Source: Desulfitobacterium hafniense DCB-2
Lineage (GTDB): Bacteria > Bacillota > Desulfitobacteriia > Desulfitobacteriales > Desulfitobacteriaceae
Assembly (NCBI RefSeq): GCF_000021925.1
Contig: NC_011830.1
Coordinates: 4,003,001 to 4,067,000, forward strand
DNA: 64,000 nt
Reading direction: 5' to 3'
This document shows positions 17,211 to 24,418 of this stretch, one piece after another (positions within the stretch are counted from its first letter, which is position 1; the number at the start of each line of letters is the position of its first letter). The translations under genes and the position numbers were made by a program. The notes beneath the pieces were generated by a model. The model was not told where the DNA came from and did no database searches. It worked only from the letters and a program-made list of their open reading frames with translations.

Positions 17211-18005
17211 TTAGTCGTTTTCCCTCTTTTCAGCGCCTTCAAAAACAGCCTCCCCCTTATAATTCAATTCAAACCCAGATGAGTCCATATTCCTTGTGCC
17301 CATCTGCGCCCAAGCCTGACGAATTTTCTCCGGACCTTCCTCAAGTGCTTTGCTGTACAGTACATCTAAGTTGCGGGCATACTTTTCCTGAATCCAGGAT
17401 AGCTCATCCGGCAGGGACATGGCCGTAAATTTCCCACGGCTGCCGGCAACAGCCTGGCAAACACTCAAAATCCTTGGCTGATCCAGCAGCCAGATATAAT
17501 TCCGTTGAGATGTGACACATTTTTTGATCGTTGCTGTGCTCATGCCGGGCCAAAGTTCAGCCATGGCCTGAAAATCCAATCCGGAGGACGGGATTGTGAG
17601 ATGCCGCGCCTGATCACGTCCGGACCGGGTGAGAATATGCCGGTCATAAGCAGCTTCCATCAAGTGATGCTCAGACATGTCCGAACTGTGTTTGTAAACA
17701 TAGGGGTGACAGTTTGCGTCAAGAATATAGTGACAAATCAAGCCCATCATATAGGCCAATGGCCCTTTATGATGCACCTTTTTTAAAATCGTTCTGAACA
17801 TTTCAATGGCCGGCTGGTCATGGCAAGCATTCCCATAAGCTGCAATCCTGGTTTTGCGGTAAGGCTTATAGAAGAAAAAAATATCCGGCCCTTGAAGGCC
17901 TACATCAAATTCCCCTTGATAAGCAAGAGCACATGATTTTAATTCCGGGTCAAGTCGGTCCAGGATCTCCTGGCCAAACTGGTAATGGGTCAGGCAAGCC
18001 GGCAT
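17211..18005 (-). CDS. zinc-dependent phospholipase C-like protein
   Basis: 264 residues from ATG 18003-18005 (AAGGGA upstream). The first residues PACLTHYQFGQEIL and the spaced histidines and aspartates (LQGPDIFFFY, CHDQPAIEMF, MGLICHYILDANCHPYV, SEHHLMEAAYD) match the Zn_dep_PLPC family found in Clostridia and related bacteria. No signal peptide is seen, so it is probably cytoplasmic and its substrate is unclear. It is 31 bp downstream of an MFS transporter gene and probably co-transcribed with it. The open frame extends to 18161 but would overlap the transporter. Confidence 0.8.
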   Translation of the reverse strand: MPACLTHYQFGQEILDRLDPELKSCALAYQGEFDVGLQGPDIFFFYKPYRKTRIAAYGNACHDQPAIEMFRTILKKVHHKGPLAYMMGLICHYILDANCHPYVYKHSSDMSEHHLMEAAYDRHILTRSGRDQARHLTIPSSGLDFQAMAELWPGMSTATIKKCVTSQRNYIWLLDQPRILSVCQAVAGSRGKFTAMSLPDELSWIQEKYARNLDVLYSKALEEGPEKIRQAWAQMGTRNMDSSGFELNYKGEAVFEGAEKREND

Positions 18006-18036
18006 AGGTTCCCTTCTTTCTGAACGATAGTATTCG

Positions 18037-19275
18037 CTAAAACGCCTGGGCTTTTTTGCTCTCACAGACATGATGGCGCAGTGCCCAGAGCCCCACTCCA
18101 AACAAAACCGCCAGCCCCAGCACGCCAAAACGGGAATGGCCGGTGATTTGGGTGATGACACTCATCAAGAGCATACCGAAAAAGGCAGCGCCTTTGCCAA
18201 AGATATCAAAAATTCCAAAAAACTCATTGGCCTTTTCCTTAGGTACGATCCGCGCAAAATAAGAACGGGACAGGGCCTGAATTCCCCCTTGGAAGACAGC
18301 AACACAGACTGCCAGCAGCCAGAATTCCCAGGCTTTATCCAGCTGAAAGGCAAACAAGGTGATGGCCAGATAGCCGATAATCGCAGCAGAAATTAATTTT
18401 GTCGCCTCAAATTTTTTCGTCAGGCGCGCAAAGAGAATGGCAAAGGGAAAGGCCACGACCTGAGTAAGCAGTAAAGCCAGCAGCAGGTTATGATCAGAAA
18501 TGCCCACATCTTTTCCATAGGAAGTCGCCATGGCAATAATGGTATAAACCCCGTCGATATAGAGAAAAAAGGCGATCAGAAAGGTAAAGACACTTTTATG
18601 CTTTTGCACATGGGTAAGGGTATGCCATAACCGGGACAAACTTTCACGAACAGGCCGGCCGCCGCTTTCCAAAGCGTAGACCTGCCGGTAGCTGCCCATG
18701 AGCGGCACGGTGCAGAGAATCCACCATAAAGCCGTGATCAGGAAGGCCAGCTGTGTGGCGGCAGCCGCACCCAAACCCGTTCCATCGGCAGTCAGAATCA
18801 GCCCGAGGCAGATCACAAAGGGAATACAGCTGCCGATATAGCCCCAGGCATAGCCATGAGAACTGACACGATCCACCCTTTCTTCAGAAGTGATATCCGG
18901 CAGCATCGCGTCATAAAAAATCAGGCTGCCGGAAAATCCGGACTTGCCAATGATATACAAGCCGAGAAAAGCCAGCCAGCCTACCGGCAAAGCCAGAGCC
19001 AGGCAGCCGGCGGCACCGATTGCCATAAAGATCAGAAAAAGCGCTTTCTTGTAGCCGCGCAAATCTCCTACAGTGCCCAGGATAGGACCGAGAATAGCAA
19101 TGATCATGGTGGAGATGCTGGATGCATAGCCCCAATACGCTGTAGACGCAGCATTGCTGATCCCGTCTGCGGCTGCTAGATTTTTGAAATAGATCGGAAT
19201 AATTGTGGATGTCAGCAAGACAAAGGCCGAGTTCCCCACATCATAAAGTATCCAATTCCTCTCCAGCTTGCTCAT
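18037..19275 (-). CDS. MFS transporter, UMF1/Atg22-like family
   Basis: About 412 residues from ATG 19273-19275 (GGGGAG upstream). About 12 membrane segments. The opening LERNWILYDVGNSAFVLLTSTIIP is characteristic of UMF1/Atg22-type permeases (W..YD.GNSA). A loop D-R-G-Y-K-K-like motif (DLRGYKKAL) follows the second segment. Substrate unknown; amino acid or metabolite efflux is reported for relatives. It heads a small operon with the phospholipase-like gene. Confidence 0.82.
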   Translation of the reverse strand: MSKLERNWILYDVGNSAFVLLTSTIIPIYFKNLAAADGISNAASTAYWGYASSISTMIIAILGPILGTVGDLRGYKKALFLIFMAIGAAGCLALALPVGWLAFLGLYIIGKSGFSGSLIFYDAMLPDITSEERVDRVSSHGYAWGYIGSCIPFVICLGLILTADGTGLGAAAATQLAFLITALWWILCTVPLMGSYRQVYALESGGRPVRESLSRLWHTLTHVQKHKSVFTFLIAFFLYIDGVYTIIAMATSYGKDVGISDHNLLLALLLTQVVAFPFAILFARLTKKFEATKLISAAIIGYLAITLFAFQLDKAWEFWLLAVCVAVFQGGIQALSRSYFARIVPKEKANEFFGIFDIFGKGAAFFGMLLMSVITQITGHSRFGVLGLAVLFGVGLWALRHHVCESKKAQAF

Positions 19276-19401
19276 AGACAATTTCTCCCCTGTAATTTCA
19301 GTTCGGGTCAAGTCCCTTGGGAACAATAGTATTGACTGATTATAGCGCACTACCGCTAAGTTTTAATTAGGAGCAGGTTAAGTTAAGGTAAAATATCAGA
19401 A

Positions 19402-19434
19402 AAAACTCAAACATCCTGTGGATATCTGAGTTTT
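19402..19434. terminator. terminator of blaR1-like gene
   Basis: Stem AAAACTCA/TGAGTTTT with an inner ATCC/GGAT, and a T-run on the minus strand. It lies downstream of the M56 peptidase gene. Confidence 0.75.
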
Positions 19435-19527
19435 CCTTTAATCATTTCATTAGACGAGGAAAGCTAAAGAAAACGGGCTATAGGATTGTGCTGTTCAAAT
19501 AGGGCACAGGGGCTTCCGGGGAATAGA

Positions 19528-21381
19528 CTATGGCTTAAGTTCCGGGGTACTCTGCAAAAAGACCAGTGTCAGTTCGTTCCCGACAATTTTATACTGATAC
19601 TCCCGCTCTATCCTGCCATCTTCTTTACTCTTGCGAAAGGTTACCAGATCATATCCGTCACTGGTTTTACCCTGAGAAGTTTCGTAGATAAACCGCTCTC
19701 CCTGATCAAGGTATTCTTTCGTCCCGATCCAGTAAGGGAACCGGTTCAGCTCGGCATCCCCTTTGGTAAGCTCGGCAAACAGTCTATTGGAAGCCTCTAC
19801 ATTAATATCAACCAGTTTTTTCTCCACATATCCTTGGCTGACTTGGGCATCCCTGCCGATACTCTGCAGATACTGCCTGGCCTGTGCTTCTTTCTGCACC
19901 ACTAATTCCGGATAATGTTCGCCGGAGAATATGCTATCCCATAATCTTTGCGGGAAATTCCTTTTAATGGAGTCCCCATATCCACCCCCATCCTCAGCTT
20001 CCTTATATTCCAGCAGGCTGTATTCTCCATTCGCATTTTTGGCAAAGGTCATCACGGTGGGAATGGCTCCGCTGCCGCTGACGCCGGTAAAGATACCGTT
20101 TTCAAAACCAAACCAGCCGATGCTGGCTACGGTGTAGGCAATCACTGTCCCGTCCTTTTCTTCGACTTCGAGTATCTTGTGGCCTTCGGTCAGGGCCTCT
20201 CCCTCAAGGTACCCCTTCCCTTTTTCTTTAACAGCGAGACTTACAGCTTCTTCGATGGATTGACCGGTCACGGGCTGAGCCGCTGAATTTTGGGAGATGG
20301 CATCGGTATCCTCACCGCCCTCATCAGATGTCACCCGGGCCGAAGCCGATGTCCATAAAAGGCCGCCTAAAATCACCACACAGAGAATGCCGGTGAGAAT
20401 AACCCTTTTCCTCCTGCTCTTAAAAAAATCAGCCATTTTAATCATCCTGATCCTTCTCTCGATATTTTTCCGTTCATCGACCATACCGATTAATCTCGGC
20501 ATTAATCGCGTTTTTGTATTGATCGTTTCCAGCACCGCCAGCAGGGCTTTCCCATACTCTTTATGCTCGCTTACCTTCAGTAAGCTTAAAACCCCCTCAT
20601 CTGCCGCAACTTCCATGTCCTGGCGGATACGCCTAAAGCAGTACCAGATCACAGGATTAAACCAATGAATGATTTGCAGAATAAGCAGCAGATAGTTAAC
20701 CCATAGATCCTTTCTCCTGTAATGGCTGAGTTCATGCAGGAGGATATAGGAAATATCCTGTTCTTTCAGGCGTAATGTATCCGGAGTCAGTAAGATCCTT
20801 GGCTTGAACATGCCGACCAAGGAAGGTACTTTGACGATATCCTGAATAAAGACAGCGATCTCCCCTTTTACTTCAGCCCTTGTTTTGCATTCCTCTAGTA
20901 GGGCCTGAACAGCAGGGGATGCCGGCTGGGCATGGGTCTTTAGCTTTCCGGCAAAGGAAAAACCGGCATAGACCAGCCAGACAAACATCAAAAGCAACCC
21001 TGAAAGCCAAATAATCGGGAGCGCGTCTGCCACATATGTACGGAGATTTTGGGCTGAAGCAACGGGCTCTTGGGCCGGCAGCCCAGGCCGTTCATTCCCG
21101 GCTTGAGTCCCCTCCGGTGAATAGATGCCTGCATCGCCGACTGTTTCCGGCACAGAGGAAAATTTGATTTCCTGGGACAGGGGTTCAAGAATGTTATATA
21201 AACTGAAGGCGCTTTCCGGGCCGAAGGGGATGATTAACTTGACCAGCAGGACTATCCACAGCCAATAATGCCAGCGGGGATTGAGCTTATCTTGCAACAG
21301 ATTTTTAACAAGGAGTATGACCATCCCGACAATGCCGGCATAGAAAGATGTGGTTAAAACTATCTTAAAGACAGCTTCCAT
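19528..21381 (-). CDS. BlaR1/MecR1-family M56 metallopeptidase sensor with an unusual C-terminal domain
   Basis: 617 residues. The N-terminal part has four predicted membrane segments and the M56 peptidase motif HELSHYRRKDL (about residues 216-226) plus a downstream ADEG motif (EVAADEGVL). A further membrane helix lies at about 335-352. The outer C-terminal region of about 260 residues is not the penicillin-binding sensor of true BlaR1: no SxxK/SxN/KTG arrangement was noticed. It is rich in aromatic residues and charges. By family analogy, the signal triggers the inner peptidase to inactivate the BlaI-like repressor encoded just upstream. The signal is unknown and need not be a beta-lactam. 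Confidence 0.85.
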   Translation of the reverse strand: MEAVFKIVLTTSFYAGIVGMVILLVKNLLQDKLNPRWHYWLWIVLLVKLIIPFGPESAFSLYNILEPLSQEIKFSSVPETVGDAGIYSPEGTQAGNERPGLPAQEPVASAQNLRTYVADALPIIWLSGLLLMFVWLVYAGFSFAGKLKTHAQPASPAVQALLEECKTRAEVKGEIAVFIQDIVKVPSLVGMFKPRILLTPDTLRLKEQDISYILLHELSHYRRKDLWVNYLLLILQIIHWFNPVIWYCFRRIRQDMEVAADEGVLSLLKVSEHKEYGKALLAVLETINTKTRLMPRLIGMVDERKNIERRIRMIKMADFFKSRRKRVILTGILCVVILGGLLWTSASARVTSDEGGEDTDAISQNSAAQPVTGQSIEEAVSLAVKEKGKGYLEGEALTEGHKILEVEEKDGTVIAYTVASIGWFGFENGIFTGVSGSGAIPTVMTFAKNANGEYSLLEYKEAEDGGGYGDSIKRNFPQRLWDSIFSGEHYPELVVQKEAQARQYLQSIGRDAQVSQGYVEKKLVDINVEASNRLFAELTKGDAELNRFPYWIGTKEYLDQGERFIYETSQGKTSDGYDLVTFRKSKEDGRIEREYQYKIVGNELTLVFLQSTPELKP

Positions 21382-21383
21382 GT

Positions 21384-21758
21384 CTACATCTCCTCATCCA
21401 ACATTTTTTTAAGCTCTTCTATCTCGCTTTTGGATAGATGCTGCTCTTTAATGAAGCTGGCCAGCATGAGATTGAGTGAACCATTATAGAGCTTATGCAA
21501 AAAGGATTGATTGGCATAGCGTTTATATTCCTCTTCACTGACACCAGGCGAATAGAGATAGGATTTACCATCGATTTTGACGGCGCTGACCGCCTCTTTG
21601 GAGACCAGCCGGGTAATCAGGGTATGGATGGTCTTGGGTTTCCAGTCCGATACTTCCGCTAATCTTTCTATGATCTGGGCACTGGTGCAGCTCTTTAATT
21701 CCCATAGTATTTTCATGACTTCCAGTTCCGCTTCAGAGATTTGGGGGATTGTCTTCAA
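21384..21758 (-). CDS. BlaI/MecI-family transcriptional repressor
   Basis: About 124 residues from TTG 21756-21758 (GGAGGTG 6 nt upstream). Family members start at this KTIPQISEAELEVMKILW motif; the open frame reaches 21773. The winged helix-turn-helix follows (SAQIIERL...TIHTLITRLVSKEAV) and the C-terminal helices serve dimerisation. It ends 2 bp before the M56 sensor gene, so the pair is an operon. Two perfect TACA-N2-TGTA operators sit on its own promoter, so it is autorepressed. Confidence 0.92.
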   Translation of the reverse strand: MKTIPQISEAELEVMKILWELKSCTSAQIIERLAEVSDWKPKTIHTLITRLVSKEAVSAVKIDGKSYLYSPGVSEEEYKRYANQSFLHKLYNGSLNLMLASFIKEQHLSKSEIEELKKMLDEEM

Positions 21759-21814
21759 GATAGGCACCTCCAACGCTGTATTCCAAAATAGATTACCACT
21801 ACATCACGGTATTT

Positions 21815-21828
21815 CTTACATTTGTAAG
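21815..21828. promoter_or_regulatory. BlaI-type operator 1
   Basis: CTTACATTTGTAAG, a perfect palindrome containing TACA-N2-TGTA, just downstream of the inferred transcription start of the repressor operon. Its centre is 24 bp from operator 2. Confidence 0.85.
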
Positions 21829-21836
21829 ATAATTAT

Positions 21837-21865
21837 ATATTACATGTGTAAGAAATATAAGTCAA
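21837..21865 (-). promoter_or_regulatory. sigma-A type promoter of the BlaI/BlaR1-like operon
   Basis: On the minus strand TTGACT (21860-21865), a 17-nt spacer and TAATAT (21837-21842). Operator 2 covers the -10 edge and spacer, and operator 1 covers the start region, so repressor binding would block polymerase. Confidence 0.8.
21841..21850. promoter_or_regulatory. BlaI-type operator 2
   Basis: TACATGTGTA, matching TACA-N2-TGTA, overlapping the -10 element of the promoter. Confidence 0.85.
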
Positions 21866-22010
21866 TCCTGAAAATCCGCCTATATTTCCCCATTCCCTGC
21901 CTCTTCAGCACTTAATTTTTATTTTTTATAATCCCTTTGCCGGTGTTATAAGTTGTCACACCTGTCATGTCAAGTCCATATACTATATTAAAAACCGGGA
22001 AGGAATTGTC

Positions 22011-22856
22011 ATGAATGATTTGGTAAAGGAACGCACTCCGCAGATCATCGCGGCGGAGATCAACAACTATAAAGAGTCCACCGGGAGAATCCAGTTATCC
22101 TGTGCTGTGGAGATAGGCCGGCGGCTGATGGAGGCCAAGGCGCTTCTTCCTCACGGAGAATGGGGAAAATGGCTGCAGGAGTATGTGAGTTATTCCCAGC
22201 TTACGGCAGAGAGATATATGAAAGTCGCCCGGGAGTACGGGCAGACCAGGGGGGACTCCCCAGGGGAGGAAAAAGCAAAATCATCAACGTTGAAGATTTT
22301 ATCCTACTCCCAGGCACTGACTCTGCTGGATGTTCCGGAAGAAGAGCGGGTAGAGTTCATTGCCGAACTGGATATCGAAAATATGTCCGTACGCCAGCTG
22401 CAGAGGGCCATCAAGGAGCGGGAGCAGGCCAGGTGGGAAAAAGAGGAGACTGAGCAGGAAAACAAGGAACTGCAGAAAGCTCTGGAGGGCGAAAAGGCGG
22501 AAAACAGTGAGCTGAAAAAAGAACGTGACGACCTGAAGACCAAGGCTGGGGAACTGGAGAAGGAAAAACAAAATCTGGAGCAGGATGTGGAGAAAAGGAA
22601 GGCTGAGAACAGCAAGCTCAAAGAAAAGCCGCTCTTCAAGAGCAATCAAAAGCTGAGGGCTGACCTTACTGCCGCCCAAATTAAGAACGCTACCCATAAA
22701 GTTGCTTTTAAATTTGAAGCTCTGGAAAGGGCATTCAAAGAACTGACTTATGAGCTGAACCTGCTGCTTATGATTGATAAGGATGTGTATGGGGAGTATC
22801 GGAAAACTCTGCGGAAGTTTCTGTTGAAATGTCTGGAGGAGAAAGTGGGAAATTGA
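22011..22856 (+). CDS. DUF3102 coiled-coil protein
   Basis: 281 residues. The N-terminal about 110 residues match the DUF3102 pattern (LSCAVEIGRRLMEAKALLPHGEWGKWL, SYSQLTAERYMKVAREYG), a domain frequent in phage, plasmid and conjugative-element proteins of Firmicutes. Residues about 135-220 form a long charged coiled coil dominated by E and K. The ATG follows GGGAAGGA. It stands alone with its own terminator. Function unknown; DNA-associated roles are suspected because DUF3102 often accompanies ParB-like domains. Confidence 0.75.
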   Translation: MNDLVKERTPQIIAAEINNYKESTGRIQLSCAVEIGRRLMEAKALLPHGEWGKWLQEYVSYSQLTAERYMKVAREYGQTRGDSPGEEKAKSSTLKILSYSQALTLLDVPEEERVEFIAELDIENMSVRQLQRAIKEREQARWEKEETEQENKELQKALEGEKAENSELKKERDDLKTKAGELEKEKQNLEQDVEKRKAENSKLKEKPLFKSNQKLRADLTAAQIKNATHKVAFKFEALERAFKELTYELNLLLMIDKDVYGEYRKTLRKFLLKCLEEKVGN

Positions 22857-22877
22857 TGGATACGTGCAGTGCAAGGA

Positions 22878-22920
22878 AAGCGAGTCCTTTGGTGTAAAAC
22901 CTGGACTCGCTTTTCGTTTT
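22878..22920 (+). terminator. terminator of the DUF3102 gene
   Basis: A 10-bp perfect stem AAGCGAGTCC/GGACTCGCTT followed by TTCGTTTTAT. Confidence 0.8.
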
Positions 22921-22961
22921 ATGGCTGCTTATTTGTCTGATCTGTCGAATCATGAGAGGGC

Positions 22962-22990
22962 TTGTATGTTCATAGGGTGCTGGTTATAAT
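22962..22990 (+). promoter_or_regulatory. sigma-A type promoter of cooA
   Basis: TTGTAT (22962-22967), a 17-nt spacer and TATAAT (22985-22990). The inferred start at about 22997 gives a 43-nt leader to the cooA ATG and excludes the upstream in-frame start at 22962. Confidence 0.65.
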
Positions 22991-23039
22991 AGGGGAAATT
23001 AAAAAGAAATTCATACATAACAGTGAAAGGTGGAGCATC

Positions 23040-23720
23040 ATGCCTGCCAGAATGAAATTGACCGATATTGATTTGATCGAGGCCTTGGGGTCACCGGAAT
23101 ACAGTGACCTTCTATCCATATTTCAGGAGCGGACTTTCCAAAAGAAGCAGATCATCTCTCTGCCCAATCACGAAGAGAATTTAGTCATGCTCGTTAAAAA
23201 AGGGCGGGTGCGGGTTTTTTTATCTTATGAAGATAAGGAGTTTACCCTATCTATTTTAGAACCAGGAGATATCTTCTCCATGCATACCAGAGCCTTTACC
23301 CAGGCTTTGGATAATGACACCGTACTGTTGGTGGCCAAGACGAAAAAGTTTGGCGAGATGATCACCCGCTATCCTCAATTCTCTCTGATCATGATTAAAG
23401 TATTGGGAGATCTTTTGAAAAACTCTATTACTATTATCAATGGCTTGGTCTTTCAGGAAGCCCACACCCGATTAGCCGAATTTTTAATCAATGCGGCCAA
23501 AGATAAAGGGTGTCAGGTGGCTGAGGGAATTCAGCTGGAGTTGGGATTAAATGTGGAGGATATCTCAACTATATTAGGAACAAGCCGCCAGACCGTATCC
23601 TTTCTGCTCAATGATTTTTACAAGAACGGCCTCTTGCTGAAAGTGAATAGGAGAACCCTTATTATTAAAGACATGGACATGTTAAAGAAGATGCTCGATA
23701 AGAATGATCAGCTGAAATAA
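23040..23720 (+). CDS. cooA: CooA, haem-based CO-sensing transcription activator (CRP/FNR family)
   Basis: 226 residues from ATG 23040 (AGGTGG upstream). CRP/FNR plan: beta-roll sensor, dimer helix (about 105-135) and a C-terminal helix-turn-helix (VEDISTILGTSRQTVSFLLND). Starting here gives Pro2 at the N-terminus. His82, in GDIFSMHTRAF, aligns with the proximal haem ligand of characterised CooA proteins; in Rhodospirillum CooA the distal ligand is Pro2. The long-helix segment VLGDLLKNS.TIINGLVF is also CooA-like. It lies directly upstream of cooF-cooS-cooC, and a CooA box precedes cooF. CO binding should switch it to DNA binding. Confidence 0.9.
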   Translation: MPARMKLTDIDLIEALGSPEYSDLLSIFQERTFQKKQIISLPNHEENLVMLVKKGRVRVFLSYEDKEFTLSILEPGDIFSMHTRAFTQALDNDTVLLVAKTKKFGEMITRYPQFSLIMIKVLGDLLKNSITIINGLVFQEAHTRLAEFLINAAKDKGCQVAEGIQLELGLNVEDISTILGTSRQTVSFLLNDFYKNGLLLKVNRRTLIIKDMDMLKKMLDKNDQLK

Positions 23721-23750
23721 AACCAAGCCGTCAATAAAATAGTTTTTATA

Positions 23751-23784
23751 GACAAAGGAGAGCGAAAATTCGCTCTCTTTTGTC
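23751..23784 (+). terminator. terminator of cooA, overlapping the CooA box
   Basis: A near-perfect 16-bp hairpin (GACAAAGGAGAGCGAA paired with TTCGCTCTCTTTTGTC). Its 3' arm ends in TTTTGTC, whose last bases are the first half-site of the CooA box. Confidence 0.75.
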
Positions 23785-23796
23785 AACTGATTGACA
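23781..23796 (+). promoter_or_regulatory. CooA-binding box upstream of cooF
   Basis: TGTCA-ACTGAT-TGACA, a perfect 5-bp inverted repeat with a 6-bp spacer, the CRP-type consensus bound by CooA. Its centre (23788.5) is at about -41.5 from a start inferred from a TACGAT -10 element at 23818-23823. This is class II activator geometry, in which the site replaces the -35 element. Confidence 0.85.
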
Positions 23797-23883
23797 TAAT
23801 TCTGCAATCCTGCATGCTACGATGAAACCGACATAATTTGCTCTTTCCAGTGATGAAGGGGCGGAGATGAGGAGGTGTGCTTT

Positions 23884-24372
23884 ATGTCTAAGGGAAAGAA
23901 CCGTTTCATCCATGCTGATCTCAGCCGTTGTTTAAGCTGCAAAAGCTGTGAACTGGCTTGTGGCCTGGCCCATGCCGGATATGAGATCGAAGGAGCGGCG
24001 GCTGGCCAAATGAAGCTTAAGCCAAGAGTAAGTGTAGTGCAGCAAGGAACTACGGTGGTACTCACTCAATGCCGGCAATGTGAGGATGCCCCATGTGTTA
24101 AAGTTTGCCCGAACGGATCATTGTATCAAGAAGAGGGGCTCGTCAAGCTTAACCGGGAAACTTGTATTGGTTGTAAGCTTTGTGCCAGGGCCTGCCCTTT
24201 CGGTTCCATCACCATGACCACGGAAATGGTGGAAAGAGCGGATGGAAAAAAGAGCAACCGGACCAAAGCCCTCAAATGTGACCTGTGTTTTAGCCGGAAT
24301 AAAGAAATTAAAGCAGAAGGCTGCGCTTGTATTCAGGCCTGCCCGACAAAAGTCCTTTCGCTCAGTCTCTGA
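23884..24372 (+). CDS. cooF: CooF-type four-cluster ferredoxin, CO dehydrogenase electron acceptor
   Basis: 162 residues from ATG 23884 (GGAGGTG upstream). It has four cysteine-rich [4Fe-4S] motifs in the DMSO reductase B-subunit/HycB pattern: CLSCKSCELAC, CRQCEDAPCVKVCP, CIGCKLCARACP, and C-x2-C...CACIQACP. CooF accepts electrons from the CooS C/B/D cluster chain and passes them on. The acceptor here is unknown, because no CooMKLXUH hydrogenase genes are in the window. First gene of cooF-cooS-cooC, driven from the CooA-dependent promoter. Confidence 0.92.
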   Translation: MSKGKNRFIHADLSRCLSCKSCELACGLAHAGYEIEGAAAGQMKLKPRVSVVQQGTTVVLTQCRQCEDAPCVKVCPNGSLYQEEGLVKLNRETCIGCKLCARACPFGSITMTTEMVERADGKKSNRTKALKCDLCFSRNKEIKAEGCACIQACPTKVLSLSL

Positions 24373-24418
24373 AAGGGATAGCGAATGCAGAGTGTTGTAG
24401 ACTAAAGGAGGACGGATC

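Noticed and set aside
17174..17242. Longer start of the second chemoreceptor
   Set aside because: It would overlap the upstream gene and lacks a ribosome site; ATG 17173 has one.
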